Assembly: GCF_000276665.1 (NCBI RefSeq)
Contig: NW_004955427.1
Coordinates: 369,061 to 433,060 of the forward strand
DNA from: Chinchilla lanigera
Lineage: Eukaryota > Chordata > Mammalia > Rodentia > Chinchillidae
Length of the DNA: 64,000 bases
Reading direction: 5' to 3'
Below the pieces are notes generated by a model. It did not search any database. It was not told the origin of the DNA and saw only the letters and a program-made list of their open reading frames with translations. This document shows positions 1-12,224 of the stretch, one piece after another. Within the stretch, counting starts at the first letter, position 1; each line of letters opens with the position of its first letter. Both the position numbers and the translations under genes were made by a program.

Positions 1-2970
1 AAATGGCTCCTCTAAACCTAGTCTTCTGAGGAATCTTCACATCAATTTCCACAGCAGTTGCACCAGTCTACACTCCCACCAGCAATAATGTTGTTGTTGT
101 TGTTTTTTCTCCCATAGCCCCTCCAGAATCTCTTATAGGTTGGTTTCTTGATAATATCATTCTTTCTGGGATGAGATGTAAACTCAGTGTTGTTTTAATT
201 TGCCTATCTTGAATGATCAATGTGTTGAACATTTTTTCCTTGTATTCATTTGCCATTGTATTTCTTCTGAGAAATATATGTTCATTTCAGATGCCCATTT
301 TTATACTGGATGTTTAAATCTCGGGGTCTGATTTTTTTCAGTTCTTTATATGTTCAAAATAGAAGTCCTTTGCCTGAAGGACAACTGGCTAAAATTTTTT
401 CCCACTCTCTGGGTTGTCTTTTTAATCTGTAGGTGATTTCTTTGGCTGTGCAAAAGTTTTTTAATAAGATGAGATTCCAGTTGTTGATTCTTTGAAATAT
501 TTTTTTGTGCAGTCTGGGTTTTGTTCATGAACTCTCTATCTGCACCTATGTCTTAAAGATTTCTACCTATTTTCTCTCCCAGTAGATTTAGTATTTATAT
601 TTTAATATTTAGATCTTTGATCCATCTTGACTTTAGTTTAATGCATGGTGATAGATATGAGTCTAGTTTTAGTCTTTTGCAGGTAGAAAGTCAATTTTTC
701 CAGCACCATTTATTAAAAAGGCTATCTTTCTTCCAGTGAACATGTTTGGCCTCTTTGTCAAAGATAAGGTGGTTGAGTGTGTTTGGAGTTGTTTCTGCAT
801 CTTTTAATCTGTTTCGCTGGTCCTTGGGTCTTTTTCTGCCAGTACCATGCTGAATTTATCACAGTAGCTTTGTAGTATAATTTCAAGTCAGGTACTGTGA
901 TGTATCCTGGCTTGCCTTTGTTGCTCAAGATTGTCTTGCTATTCTAGGTCTCTTCTGGTTCCAAATGAATTTTAGGAATGTTTTCTCTAGACCTTGGTTA
1001 GGAGGAAGGTATGTATCAGAATTGCATTAAATCTGAATCTGTATGCCAATTTTGAGAGCATGGCCACTTTCAATGTTGGTTCTTCCTATCCATGAGCAAG
1101 GAATAGCTCTCCATTTGCTGATATCATCTTTGATCTCCTTTTTCAGAGTACTGTAATTTTCAATATATAGATGTTTTACTTTCTTTGTTAGATTGATTCC
1201 TAAGTATTTCCTTCTTTCTTTCTTTTTTTTTTTTTGGATGCTATTGTGAAGGGTGTGGCTTCCATCATTTCTGTATCAGTGAGTTTGCTGTTGTGTAGAG
1301 GAATGTTATTGATTTTTGAATGTTGACTTTGCATCCAGTAATGTTACTGAATTTGGTTATAAAATCTAGGAGGCTTTGGGTGGAGTTTGGGGGGTCTTCT
1401 ACATAGAGTATCATGTCATCTGCAAATAATGATAACTTCTTTTACCATCCTTATTGCTTTTATCACTCTTGTCTAATTGCACTGGCTAATGTTTCTAGAA
1501 ATATATTGAGTAGGAGTGGTGAGAGTGGGCATCCTTGTCTTGGTCCTGATTTTATAGTGAAAGCTTTCAGTTTTTGACATTTAGTGTGATGTTGGCTGTT
1601 GGTTTGTCATTGATGGTTTTTATCAGATTGAGATAAAGAACATCTATTCCAATTTTCTGTAGGACTTTTATCATGAATGAGTGCTAGACTTTGTCAAAAG
1701 GTTTTTCTGCATCTATTGAGATGATCATGTGTTTTTTGTCTTTGGCTCTGTTGATATGGTGCCCTACATTTATTGATTTATGTATGAACCATCCTTGCAT
1801 CCCTGGGGTGAAAATCACTTGGTCTTGGTGTATAATCTACTTGATTATTGACTGCATTTGGCTTACTAGTATCTTACTGAATATTTTTGCACCTGTGTTC
1901 ACTAGGGAGATTGGCCTGTAGTTCTCTTTTTTGGTTGGATCTTTGTCTGATTTTGGTATCAGGGTAATACTTGTCTCCAGGAATGAGTTAGGGAGTATTG
2001 CTTCCCTTTCAATTTCTTTCAAGAGTTTGAGGAATACTGGCATTACATATTCTCTGAATTCCTTTGTGCTCAGTTTTCTCAATGTGAATATTTACTGCTA
2101 TAAATTTCTCTCTTAGGACTGTTATTGTATCCCATAATTTCCAGTATGTTGTATCTGCTTTCTTGTTTATCTGCAAATATTGTTTAATTTCTTGTTTAAT
2201 TTCATCTGTGAACCATTGGTTGAGGAAGGTGTTATTTAATTTCTATGTGTTTATGGAATGTTTTCAGTTTCTTTTGCCATTCTTTTCCAATTTCATTACA
2301 CTATGGTCAGATAACATGCATGGGATAATTACAATTCCTTTGCAGTTACATAAGTATGTTCTGTGGGCTAGTATATGGTGTATTTTAGAGAATGTCCCAT
2401 GTGCACGTGAGAGGATGTTGGTTGGAACACTCTGGAAACATCTACTATGTTCATTTGTTCATAGGTTTGGTTCAGGTTTGATATTTCTTTGCTGATTTTT
2501 TGTCTGGTAGATCTATTTGTGATAATGAGGTATTAAAGTTCCCCATTACAATTGTGTTATTGCTCATGTGATTTTTCAGGTCTATTAATATTTGTCTTGT
2601 GTTATTGGGTGCCCCTGTATTTGGTGCATGCATATTTATGACCTTTATCTTCTCTCAAAGTTTCCCCCTAACAAGTATGTAGTGAGCTTCTTTATCTCTT
2701 TTGATCATTCCTGGTTTGAAGTTCACATTGTCTGCAAACACAATGGCTATCCCAGATTTTTTCTGGGTTCCAGTTTCATGGAAGATTGTTTCCCTTCCTT
2801 TGATTTTTCACCCTTTGAATTTTCTTTTCAGTTAAATGTATTTGTTGTATACAGACTATTACTGGATCTTGTTTCTTGATCCGATTTGCCAGTGTGTTTC
2901 TTTTGATTGGTGAATTGAGGCCATTTACATTGATGACTATAACTGATCTGTATCGGCTTAACTTTGTCAT
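1..2970 (-). pseudogene. L1 ORF2 remnant (endonuclease / reverse transcriptase)
   Basis: Starting near 2970 the minus strand encodes an ORF2-like N-terminus (the NVNGLNSPIKR block of the endonuclease). Further on come a reverse-transcriptase block at 1837-2082 (LIPK...NYRPISL) and the catalytic FADD motif at about 1405-1440. The C-terminal IKTT block is at 68-256. Several frameshifts and stops separate these pieces. The intact protein would nick target DNA and prime reverse transcription; this copy cannot be translated. The C-terminal end lies left of the window. Confidence 0.92.
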
Positions 2971-3199
2971 TTTATTTTCCTGCCGTTGGGTCCCTGCTTT
3001 TCCCCCATTTAACTGCTTGCCCTGCTTGGTAGTTTCTTTCTGTTGTTGTTCTTGGAATTGTGGTCACTTTTATCTCTGTCTAGAATATCTTTCACAATTC
3101 TTTGTAGGGGTGGTTTGGTGGTCATGGATTTCTCCAGTTGTTGTCATGGAAGTGTCTTATTTCTCATTAATTTTGAAAGATAGCTTTGCAGGCTACATC

Positions 3200-4321
3200 A
3201 CTCTGGGCTGAAAGTTGTTTTCTTTTAGGACTTGAAATACTTCCCTAATTTCTTCTTGACTTAAGGATTTGTTTAAGAAGTCTGCTGTGATTCTCATGTG
3301 TTGTCCTTCATAGGTGATCTGTTTCTTTTCTCTAACAGCATGTAATTTTCTGTTCTTGTGCTGACTTTCTGGGATCTTGATTATTACATGTCTGGGTGTG
3401 CATTTATTTTGGTTATGGCTAATTGGAGTTTTATATGCCTTAATTGTCTCTATGTCAGATTCTTTTCCTATGCTTGGGAAATGTTCTGCTATGAATTCTG
3501 CAAATAGTTTTTACTATGTCACTTGTTTTGACTCCTGGTTTTTCATTGATACCAGTCATATTGTTTTTCTCTGCCTTTTCTTGCAGCTGTTGAATGTTAC
3601 TTCCTGATCCTTTGTTATTTTTAATAGACCTTTCTTTGATGATCATTAGCCATGATCCCATCTTCAAGGCCTGAAAGTCTATCTTCAGTTTCACTGAAAT
3701 GGTTTTGCTAGCTTTCAGTGGAATTTTTAAAGGTCTGAAAGTCTATCTTCAGTTTCATTTACATGGTTTTGCCAGCTTTCAATGTAATTTTTAATTTCCT
3801 GAATATCTGTTTGAATCTGTTTCATGAATTCCATTTCTTTCTGTTTTTTGTTTTTTTTCCAGTACCAGGAATCAAACTCATAACCTTGCACTTGCCCGGC
3901 AGGCACTGTGCCCCTGAGCTAAATCTCCAGCCCCCTCCATTTCTTTCTATATTGATCATTTTTGATCTTTTCCTATCATCATTTTTTATCTATCTTTTCT
4001 CTAGATTTTCTGAGCAATTTCTTTATGAATGTGGACACTTCTTTTTTACCTGAGAGATTATTTCTGATCTGATTTCCTCTATAGCCTCATTGATTTATTT
4101 CTCTACTTCAGCTGCTATCATTTCAGATGTGTGTCTTCCATTTTCCTCTTATCTCTTTGTGTCTTGGATTTGTTCTGGGTGGGCTGGAGGTGTGAGGTTA
4201 CATTTTGCTTCTGTGTCTTATCATTTTCTATTTCAAAAGTTTTTTTTTTTTTTCTGTGTTGATCCTTGTAAGTTTTTGTAGTACGTAGCTTTATCACTAC
4301 TATCAAGGACTCTGTAAGCAA
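3200..4321 (-). pseudogene. L1 ORF1 remnant (RNA-binding protein)
   Basis: Upstream of ORF2 on the minus strand are broken reading frames matching the ORF1 positions of the second L1 (about 61650-62640). The pieces include a lysine-rich N-terminal stretch at 4118-4321 and a segment at 3455-3694 matching its middle part. The intact protein is a trimeric RNA chaperone with coiled coil, RRM and C-terminal domains. The ID SINE at 3844-3936 interrupts it further. Exact ends are uncertain. Confidence 0.75.
3844..3936 (-). mobile_element. ID SINE
   Basis: This is a tRNA-derived ID element in reverse orientation: oligo-T, then the inverse B box and A box, ending in CCAGCCCC. It is flanked by a 12-bp target-site duplication ccatttctttct (3831-3842 and 3937-3948). 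It inserted into ORF1 of L1 #1 and is therefore younger than that L1. Confidence 0.95.
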
Positions 4322-6090
4322 ATTTGTTCTTCAGGATGTCTTCCACGTGTAGGGGTTGCTTGGTTTGTGTCTATCTTAAGATCGTACCTTTCCAATTAAT
4401 TAAGAATGAGATGTTGGTATCTGTTTGGCTCAGTCCCCAGTCCTTTGTTGCTGGAGTGTGGTGAGAACTTCCAAGTATTGTTACAGAAGTGAGAACAACT
4501 GATTAAAAAAATATGACATCCTGGCTATAGTATAATTAGCAATGACAACAGTACCAAGCACAGTTTATAAACTGACAAACTACAGCAGAATTGATCATAA
4601 ATTGAGAGCTTGTATACAAAGTGTTTCCCTTTGTAGAGTTGGTTTACCCTGTGGTGGGGAAATTTAAGAAGCACAGTGGACAAAGGATGATCATGCAAGG
4701 TTTGGGAAACTAGAGAAGAGAGAAGAGAAAAAATGAAGGAGAAAGCAAGGGATTATTGAAGTTGACTAAAAATTAGAGAAATATGAAAATATGATTAAGT
4801 CTACAGAGGAAAATTGAGGAAAGGGGGAAAGAATATAAACAGATTAGAACAAAAATACACATAAAAGGTAAAAGAAAAAAAAGGAAAGGAAAAGGAAAGG
4901 GAAACAAACCAGCAAAATAAAATAAAATAAAATAAAAAACCAAAACTCTTTTGGTGTCCACTGAGAGTCCAAACTGACTAGATAAGACGCCAAGCCTGCA
5001 GCAGATTTGTGCTGGCTTTGAGCTGATCCTGGCCTCAGGATGTGAAGGCCTGGGGCCAGAGTCTTCAGCCAGCACTTCCTGTGTGTCCCTTGGTGGCCTA
5101 CCACTCCTTACCCTGTTTCATCTCTCTCACTGTTGCTGTGCTGTTTTCAGACAGAGACAGGGGGCTGTTCCCAGTCGCTCCTCCTGGTCCTTGCTCAACC
5201 TTCTGTGTTCCTTTTCCCCTGCAGGTCTCTCTTTTCTCAGGTCGTTTGTTGCAGGGTGGGGTGGGATACTCTGATATCTGCGCCTGCTGTTGCAGTCCAA
5301 TGATGCTCAATTCTAATTCTATCTCCTCTCCTGAGATGGGGTGCTAATTTCCCATTTGTTGCTTCACAAGTTCTGCTGCCACTGTCACCTGCCTCTGCTG
5401 TAGTTTGTATATTCCTCGGGCTAGATGGGAGGGTGCCACAGGGTGCCTTTCTGTTCCTGCCCCTGTCCCTGGGGTTAGCCGGGGGCTGCACGAGGTACAA
5501 GGCTATTTAATTCCCTGTACCTCTCTAAACATAGGTCAAGGGGAGGGTTTAGTTGTTCCATTGAATATGCAACTCTGTAGTCTTTAATCTTCTTCCTCGT
5601 CATTCCAGTTAGTGCCCTGGTGCACAAAAGGAAAGCGAAGAAAAAAGAAAAGGAAAAGAAAAAAATGTAAAGAAAAGAAGGAAAATTGGCCAATCATCAG
5701 GGAGGGAGCAGATTGTGCTGGCAGCATTCAATGCTGGACTATAGCATTTTCTGTTGGGTGGAAGGCAGAAGAGGCGGGGGACCTTCTATTCCAAGTTGAT
5801 CTATATGCCTTGATTTAGTCATACTACTTTAGTATATCCTTTTTTTTTCTTCTTCTAAGATTCCGTGTATGGTGGGCAGTCATCCTGATCCGGCAACCTG
5901 ATCCAGCAACCCATCAGCATTTTATTAAGTCCTTTATCTATGTTTCACTTGACCTATTAGTCTCTTATATCAGACTGATTTTAGTTTCAGGTGTGTGTCC
6001 TTCCCCCTTCCTTCCCATTACCTGTGTCTTAGTCGAATTTCTCTGAGTAGCCGTGAAAGAAGCTCCTCTTCTATTCAGCCATGTTGTCTC
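4322..6090 (-). other. L1 #1 5' UTR (decayed internal promoter region)
   Basis: This stretch aligns by eye with the 5' UTR of the L1 at the right edge (62640-64000) and with 12225-13400 on the plus strand. Shared landmarks include the CAATTAATTAA block (4395 and 62755) and the GATTTGTGCTGG block (5004 and 63530). It is more GC-rich than the rest of the element and contains an AAAAT microsatellite at about 4913-4938. Open frames across 4773-5818 are incidental to the UTR. Confidence 0.8.
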
Positions 6091-6175
6091 TTTGTATATA
6101 TTATATAAATATATAAAATATGTATTATATAAACATGTATATCATATACATATATGTAATTTAAAAGTATTGTTA
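6091..6175. repeat. AT-rich simple repeat next to the L1 5' end
   Basis: A run of TATA/ATAT-type sequence with very low GC directly abuts the L1 5' end. It may be the insertion context of the L1. Confidence 0.7.
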
Positions 6176-6365
6176 TAATTTATTTCTCTTAGGTAACATA
6201 AAATAATTGTTTAGCTAAATAAGTAGGGATCCCTTGGTCTTGAATAAAGTGCTAGGCAAGATCCCCCTCTGTGGCTGAGAGAGCACCTGCCTAAATCAGT
6301 TTCTTCAGTTTTGTCCACGGATGAGGCTTTTGGGGGCTTTTCCAAAGTCTTACGCTGACACACGC

Positions 6366-6790
6366 AGTTATGGTTCATATATTGATGTCCCCCTGAAGCT
6401 TTATGCACTCATAGGTGGGGCTTTTCTTAGGTGGCTGAATCTAGTGTGTATAAAAATGGGTATGTGATAACTAAATTAGCCCTCTGATTGGTTTAGCAAT
6501 ATTCTGGGTGTGGATAATGGGAAAGCCCGCCCTGGATGTGGCTCGAACAACCAACAGGCTTGTAGCTTGAATGAAATCAAAGGGAAAAGGAAGCTCACTG
6601 CTGCTGTCTCCGGCTTGCCCGCCATGGACTGCTTCTCCTCTGTTATGTCCCTCTGTGATGCCGCCCTGCTTTGAAGGCAGCCAAGCATGGACTGAAATCT
6701 CTGCAATCTGTGAGCTAAAATAAATGCTTTCTCCTTTAGCTTTGGGTTTTGGGTAATTTGTCCCAGCAATGAGGAAGTAGCTAAATCACA
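6366..6790 (+). mobile_element. MT-like MaLR solo LTR
   Basis: The element starts with a GTTATGGTT-type 5' end and has an AATAAA signal near 6720. It closes with a TTGGGTAATTTGTCCCAGCAATGAGGAAGTAGCTAA-like 3' end, split here as TTTGTCCCAGCAATG and GGAAGTAGCTAA. This is the layout of rodent ERVL-MaLR LTRs. It lies in the opposite orientation to the other MT-like copies in the window. Confidence 0.8.
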
Positions 6791-7798
6791 TGCCAACAAA
6801 TGTTATTAAATGTTTTTAAGTTGTTTATAATTAAAAAGTTAAATTCTCTATGTATACTGGTGAGTTCTTGACTAAAGTTGTTTGTGGTGATAAAACCTTT
6901 TTAAGTGTTATAAGATTGTGCTATAGTAGTATGTGATTTATAGTTGCTAAGTGACATCTCCAGACTTTAAGCCCTGTATAAGATCCTTATATAGGTCACT
7001 GGCCCCTAGATATAAAGATCTTTAGGGTAAACTTTTCAATAAAAGTCCAAATGTTGTGTACATCTCCTTTTTCCTGCCTTCCTGATTTGTTCATAAAAAT
7101 TAAAGTATCTATGTGCCGGAACAAGGATGCTTGCTACAGATAAAAAAAACAGATCTGACAAAGATGTGTAAGTGACAAAGATGTGTAGGCTAGTCATGAC
7201 AAAGAATGAGACAGGCTGCGGCCTAACCTCAATTTGGAACGGGCTGCACATGCAGTGTGATTGTGTATCCCAAGAGAAGGCAGACAGCTCACATAGCCTG
7301 ACATAAGGAGATCTAAACAGAATCCCATCTTTTCTCTTTTTTTCTTTCTCCCTTTATCTCTCCCTAAAAGCATATGAGCGATCTTACAGTGCATACAACC
7401 CATACAGTATATCATAAATGTTTATGAATAGTCCAATATTTATCCCCTAGATGTCACCTTTAGGATTTATTTTATAAACTTGGGGCCAATTTAAGATATT
7501 TTAAAAAGTTGTTTTTTTCTCCAAATATAAGTCAAAAAGGTAAAAAGCAAAGGTAAAAAGCTTTATAATGAGAGATAATAAACAAATACCACATCTAATA
7601 ATGTATAGCTCTTTTCTATGACAAGGTATTCAATACTAAAATAAAAATTTAAATATACTTTCAGTGATAAAAACCATAATGGTTTGAACCTAATAATAGC
7701 AACATAATTGTTATGCTAAAATGTTATGTTTGCTCCCGATTTCAAATTTTCCGTATAAAACTCTAAGACTTATCAAATGATATTCTATAAAAACTGAC
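6791..7798. other. AT-rich intergenic sequence, nothing recognised
   Basis: No gene or clear repeat family was recognised. A 17-bp unit tgacaaagatgtgta[ag/gg] is tandemly duplicated at 7156-7172 and 7173-7189. Confidence 0.5.
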
Positions 7799-7900
7799 TT
7801 TTTTTTTTTTTTTTTGGTTTTTCTCCGGTACCGGGAACCGAACTCACGACCTTGCGCTTGCCAGGCAGGCGCTTTTGCCGCTGAGCTAAATCCCCAGCCC
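7799..7900 (-). mobile_element. ID SINE
   Basis: Reverse-oriented ID element with oligo-T head, ggtaccgg junction and ccccagccc end. Target-site duplication taaaaactgac (7788-7798) / taaaaattgac (7901-7911). A- and B-box-like Pol III promoter blocks are readable on the minus strand. Confidence 0.95.
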
Positions 7901-8530
7901 TAAAAATTGACTTTTAAGACAATCATGGTTTAAAAAAATAACTTTTTTGGTCACACTTTATATTTCAAAATGCATAATATCTACATAAGGTCATAATAGT
8001 TAAACCTACTCTTCCTACTTCAGTACTGGTGTACTGGTGACCCCGTAGGTGTTCAAAACCTGAGGCTTACTTAGGGAACAACACTAAAAATGATAACTGG
8101 ACAAAAAAAATCAGCCACTATTATGGCCCTGGCTTTCCAAGGTGAACAAGGACCCAGGACATGAAGAGACCTCTCTATAAGATTCTACAACTGTGGGAGG
8201 TCACCCAATCTCCTAAGCAAGAGATTGTTAGACACCAGGGGACAGAGTCAACTAATGTAGTCTGTGCTAAAAGGAGGAACCCAAGAGGAGAAGTCTCCTG
8301 TGACTCCAAGAAAAGCTATATGGTTGAGCAAGGCCATGACTCATGCTGACAAATAATACTGACAAAGGAGCTAAAAAGCCTCTGCACATGGTCCGTAAGG
8401 TAACTCTGAGGAGCCTTAAATGACCTTACTACTAACAGAAGGTTAATTTTGACTAACACAAGTCTCACTTTAACTTGATCTTAGCATCCACTAAAATATT
8501 ATAATCAATAAGGTACATAAGAATTAATAT

Positions 8531-8672
8531 ACTGGGCATGGTGATGCATGCCTGTGATCCCAGCACTTGGGAGGCTGAGGCAGGCGGATTGCTGTGAGTT
8601 GAAGCCAGCCTAGGCTACACAGTGAGTTAAAGGCCAGCCTGAACTACACAGCGAGACCCTTTCTCAAAAAAA
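8531..8672 (+). mobile_element. B1 SINE
   Basis: Contains the 7SL-derived core (cagcacttgggaggctgagg), the rodent internal duplication (two ggccagcct-type blocks) and an oligo-A tail. Diagnostic of a rodent genome. Confidence 0.93.
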
Positions 8673-8999
8673 AATAGTAATTTAGACTAACTATACAAAG
8701 GGGGTTCCAAGTACTTACTATACTGGACCTTGCCAACAGTCTACACCTATACCTGTAGTTTGTTACCAGTATGTCTTAATAAGGGAATAAAGCCACAATA
8801 ACAGCTACAAAAGTTCTACATTCCATAATACAAGTAGGTTAGTCCCACTACAAAATCACAAAACAATGTCCAAATTTCAAACCTCAGACACTGGAGCAAA
8901 CAAAAAATAACTTTTGTTCAGCTCACACATATAGGATAAGACCACTGGTTATATCCAGAAGGAAAAAAGCTAACTCTCTCCTCTGTAAGTAAAACAGGC

Positions 9000-9600
9000 A
9001 CCCAACCAAAATAGTTACTGTTTCCCTTTTAGGGGCTCACTGGGTCTGCCCTGGCCCAGCTGCCCTAAGTAAGGACCATACTTAGCACGTGAATCACCAA
9101 AGAGTATATAAGCCCTTACGCTGCCTTGTACCTCTGTCTCACTGTCCTTTCAACACCTGTTCTATGCAATCCCTCAACATGCCATACACAAGGACTGAAG
9201 CCATCTTCAACATACTCTTGCCTGCCTACCAACTAGACAGATACATGTACTTTACATCACCCCCTCTCCATCCCAACAGACCTTCTGAATGGGTCCTGGC
9301 AGGTCCCGACTCTGAGCAAGGTGATAAACCCACAAAAACAAAGAAGGGCATTCTGGTTTATTTCCTTACTGATAAAACTGGGGATGACACTGAGGACCAG
9401 TACAGGGTTAATAGGTATCGTCTACCAACATCATTCATCTACTTCAACCAACTCTCTCCTGATCTTGCTGAGAGTTTACAACAAATGGCACATAGCCCGG
9501 CAGTGCTTCAAATAGATTCACTAGCAGCAATGACCCTACTAAACTAGAATGAACTAAACCTCCTGAATGCCAAAAGGAGGGATGCTATGTCTATTCCTGA
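9000..9600 (+). pseudogene. Class I ERV env remnant (transmembrane subunit region)
   Basis: The plus strand carries a degenerate gammaretrovirus-like Env region. There is a hydrophobic fusion-peptide-like stretch around 9345-9420. It is followed by a heptad region with an LQ..DSLA-type block near 9500-9530 and then a NELNLLNAKR-like block near 9547-9580. The pieces lie in different frames and are separated by at least one frameshift and stops, so the gene is dead. A 152-codon open frame (9089-9547) covers only part and is not a functional protein. The N-terminal (SU) part before 9090 is too decayed to place. No gag or pol homology could be confirmed upstream. Confidence 0.65.
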
Positions 9601-9753
9601 AAAAAAAAAAAAAAAAAGAATTGGTGTTTTTATGTCAACCAGTCTAAAATAGTAAAAAAGACAGCATGTACAATAAAACTAAAATCACGCTCACTCAGTT
9701 GGCATCTAAGACCCATTATGTCGTGACTACACAATGCCTGACAACTTTAACTA

Positions 9754-10063
9754 CAGTGCTCCCTTGATATCCAAGTGATGAGTTCCAGGACCCCTGCAGA
9801 TACTAAAATCTGTAGGAACTGAGTCCCTTACACAAAATGGCATGGTATTTGTACATAACCTATATACCTACATACTTGAAATTATTACTCACTTATAATA
9901 CCTAAGGCAATATACATGCTATACAAAAACTGTTCACTATATTGTTTAGGTAACAATGAAAAAAACAAGTTTGCAGATGTTCACTACAAAAACAGTTTCT
10001 TTTCAGATATTTTCAGTCTGTGGTTGGTCAAATTTGAGATGTAAAACCTGTAGATATAGAGCT
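9754..10063 (+). mobile_element. MER2 (Tc1/mariner, Tigger-type) DNA transposon
   Basis: The order of blocks matches MER2: a cagt..tccctt..atatcc left end, TTCCAGGACCCC, ACAAAATGGCATGGTATTTG, a TATTGTTTAGG core and a ttttcagtctgtggttgg right part. A TA dinucleotide flanks the left end at 9752-9753. It separates the env remnant from the LTR-like block that follows. Confidence 0.88.
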
Positions 10064-10084
10064 TTAAAGCTATGGACGGTAATT

Positions 10085-10600
10085 CAAACAAATTCTTTGA
10101 CAGATACTCCTCCTGACTCCTATTCAGACCCTTAAATAGACCTCACAGTGGTGGCTCCACCCTGCCAATGCCCCCTCTCAGCAACAGGCAACTAGAGCTA
10201 CAGCTGTCTCCACACCCCTACCAGCAGTTAGGGTAGGCATTATAGAGTGGGTGGGGGGTGGGGGGATGAGGGGACAGGAGACAAAGTAATAGGGCCAGAC
10301 TGAACTGAAGGCAAGGGACATTAGAGCTGCAGAAAACAGAAAACTGCTGAATCTGCTGAGGGCAAAAGGACTGACAAGCAGCGGCAAGCCTGCATTTTTG
10401 CACGTCCTCTCCCCTTTTGGTCCGCCCTCTCAGACTTGTACATAAGCTTCTAAATTCAGATACTTCCTTGGCATCCTCCTGCCCACCTCCTCTAGGAGGG
10501 GGCCTTTCTCTGTTCTAATAAACCACACCCATTCATCCCTCACTGTGGTGTCCCATCGCCCTCAAAACAATAACCCAAAGGAAGAGAGAGCCGGTTACAC
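10085..10600 (+). mobile_element. LTR-like sequence, possible 3' LTR of the class I ERV
   Basis: It follows the env remnant and ends in a block like a retroviral R/U5 region: a GC-rich stretch, an AATAAA signal near 10519 (ctaataaacc), then a short pyrimidine-rich tail. The position downstream of env fits a 3' LTR. Boundaries and family are uncertain. Confidence 0.45.
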
Positions 10601-11416
10601 CAGGGAGCTATTTCCTCTTGTTTCTACCACATTTTGTTTATGTCTAGTAGTAACAATATCCCGATAAACAGCAATCGTATACATGTCTGCTATGGTTTTA
10701 ATGTTTGTGCCCACCCTTCAAAAAAAAAAACCTTAATTCCTACTGTATAAGAGGCCTAGGTCTTTGGGCAGCAGAAAGATAGAAATTTCATTTCAGATCC
10801 TAACTTGAATTAGGACAAGAATTTATTTGAAGATTTCTGAACTAAAACAGGTTTAAAAATGACTAATTATATTAAGCACTTACATAATAAAATATAGAGA
10901 ATGCTAATACAGGTATGTTTCCAAGAATAATAAAGTGATGATTTTATCTTAAATCTGTTACTGCAAGTTTGACATACAATTTTTTTTCAAAATATAATTC
11001 TAATGAAGTGACATTGATTTCAAATCTTTAATATTCATGATTGATTTCTTGAAAGGATCCCAAACATTGGTTCTCTTATATAGAGAACCAAACCTACAGC
11101 AATTTTGTTTTCATTTTTGTTGTTGTTTTATTTTAACTGGGTTCCATCAAAACAGGAGTATATTATAATAGAATCCTGGTGAAAAGGGTTGTCCGGTACA
11201 AAAACAAGCTTGTTTAGATTTGTTCAACCATTAAACCATATTAAGCACCTTTCTTTACTGCTGTTCTCATCAGCACCATTAATATGTTAATATATAGTAT
11301 GTATGTCCTGTGGAGGAACACAGTTAGACTTCAATCTTCTTTGGCTGGGAGCCCTTTGTTCTTGGAATTCAGATTAGTATCTCCCAACAGAAATCAATAT
11401 GGGGAAGTCTACTAGT
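10601..11416. other. Intergenic sequence, nothing recognised
   Basis: AT-rich unique-looking sequence. No coding potential or repeat family recognised. Confidence 0.4.
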
Positions 11417-11580
11417 TACAAAAGCAAGTATAGTAGAACTTTGGTTTGTGAACATAATTTGTTCCAGAATCATGCTTGTAATCCAAAGCATTTGTATAGG
11501 GAAGTGAATTTCCCCATAAGAATAGTAATTCTGTGATGTTTTCCACAACCAAAATATATTCATATAAAAATGATTATAAG
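11417..11580. mobile_element. Tc1/mariner-like MITE fragment
   Basis: Begins agtagaactttggtttgtgaac, similar to the terminal inverted repeats of the copies at 44318 and 45405. Only one end is clear. The other end abuts the B1 at 11581. Confidence 0.4.
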
Positions 11581-11741
11581 CTGGATGTGGAGGCACATGC
11601 CTATAATCCCAGCACTTGGGAGGCTGAGGGAGGAGGATTGCTGTGAGTTCAAGATCAGCCTGGACTACAAAGTAAGATTAAGGCCAGCCTGAACTGCATA
11701 GTGAGACCCTGTCTCAAAAAGCCAAGAAAAAAAAATTACAA
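11581..11741 (+). mobile_element. B1 SINE
   Basis: B1 core with internal duplication (two ccagcctg-type blocks) and gtgagaccctgtctcaaaaa tail. Confidence 0.93.
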
Positions 11742-11876
11742 TACTATAATACAAGATAATAGAATAAATACAAAATACAAACAAAAATAAACAAATTAAC
11801 CTGCACTTACCTTTAAAAACCTTTGTGGAAGATGTGAGAGAGACAAGAGGGGGGAAGCTTATTTCCTAGGAATCAC

Positions 11877-12216
11877 TGTCTCTTGGTTACTTTTCTCTTT
11901 CTGCTGAGACAAAATACCCAATGCCCAAAATTAAGGAAGAAAAGGTTTATTTAGCTTACAGTTTTGGAGGTTTCAGTTCATACTTGGCTGGCTCCAAGGC
12001 AGAGTGGCACACAGCAGAGGGCAACAGTTCATGGCAGTGGAAGACAGCAAAAAACAAGAACAAAAAGGGAGGAGCGGCAGCTGAAAGAGCAAGCCTCTTT
12101 CCCTCCCTTACATGGTATGCAAGCTACTCGCCCCAGGGACCCCAGGGCAGGTGCAGCACTCACACGCATAATCTCAGCATTGGACCACAGATCAATCATA
12201 AACTCTAGAAGCCCGC
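11877..12216 (-). mobile_element. MT-like MaLR LTR, truncated
   Basis: Inverse MT-like LTR: TGTCTCTTGGTTAC start, gacaaaatacccaatgcc, aaggtttatttagc, and a CTCTAGAAGCCC block near the end. The sequence corresponding to the LTR 5' end is missing. It is replaced directly by L1 5' UTR sequence at about 12225, which marks a rearranged junction. Confidence 0.82.
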
Positions 12217-12224
12217 ATCCACGG

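Larger units (their letters stand above)
1..6090 (-). mobile_element. LINE-1 element #1, near full length, decayed, open at left edge
   Basis: On the minus strand this reads as an L1: a 5' end around 6090 resembling the start of other mammalian L1s (a GATGGC-GAATAG-like start), a 5' UTR to about 4322, a broken ORF1, and ORF2 from about 2970 leftward. The first bases of the window match the ORF2 C-terminal region of the second L1 near 58364, so roughly the last 600 bp, including the 3' UTR, lie outside the window. Stops and frameshifts interrupt both ORFs, so the copy is dead. An ID SINE sits inside it at 3844-3936. Confidence 0.93.

Noticed and set aside
5042..5500. Overlapping open frames on both strands
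   Set aside because: They are in the L1 #1 5' UTR, which is GC-richer and poor in stops.
7799..7900. tRNA gene (A and B boxes, cloverleaf-like body), also at the other ID copies
   Set aside because: Target-site duplications, oligo-A tail and multiple dispersed copies identify them as ID SINEs.
9089..9547. 152-codon open frame as a host gene
   Set aside because: It overlaps a frame-shifted retroviral env region and covers only part of it in the wrong frames; treated as an ERV remnant.
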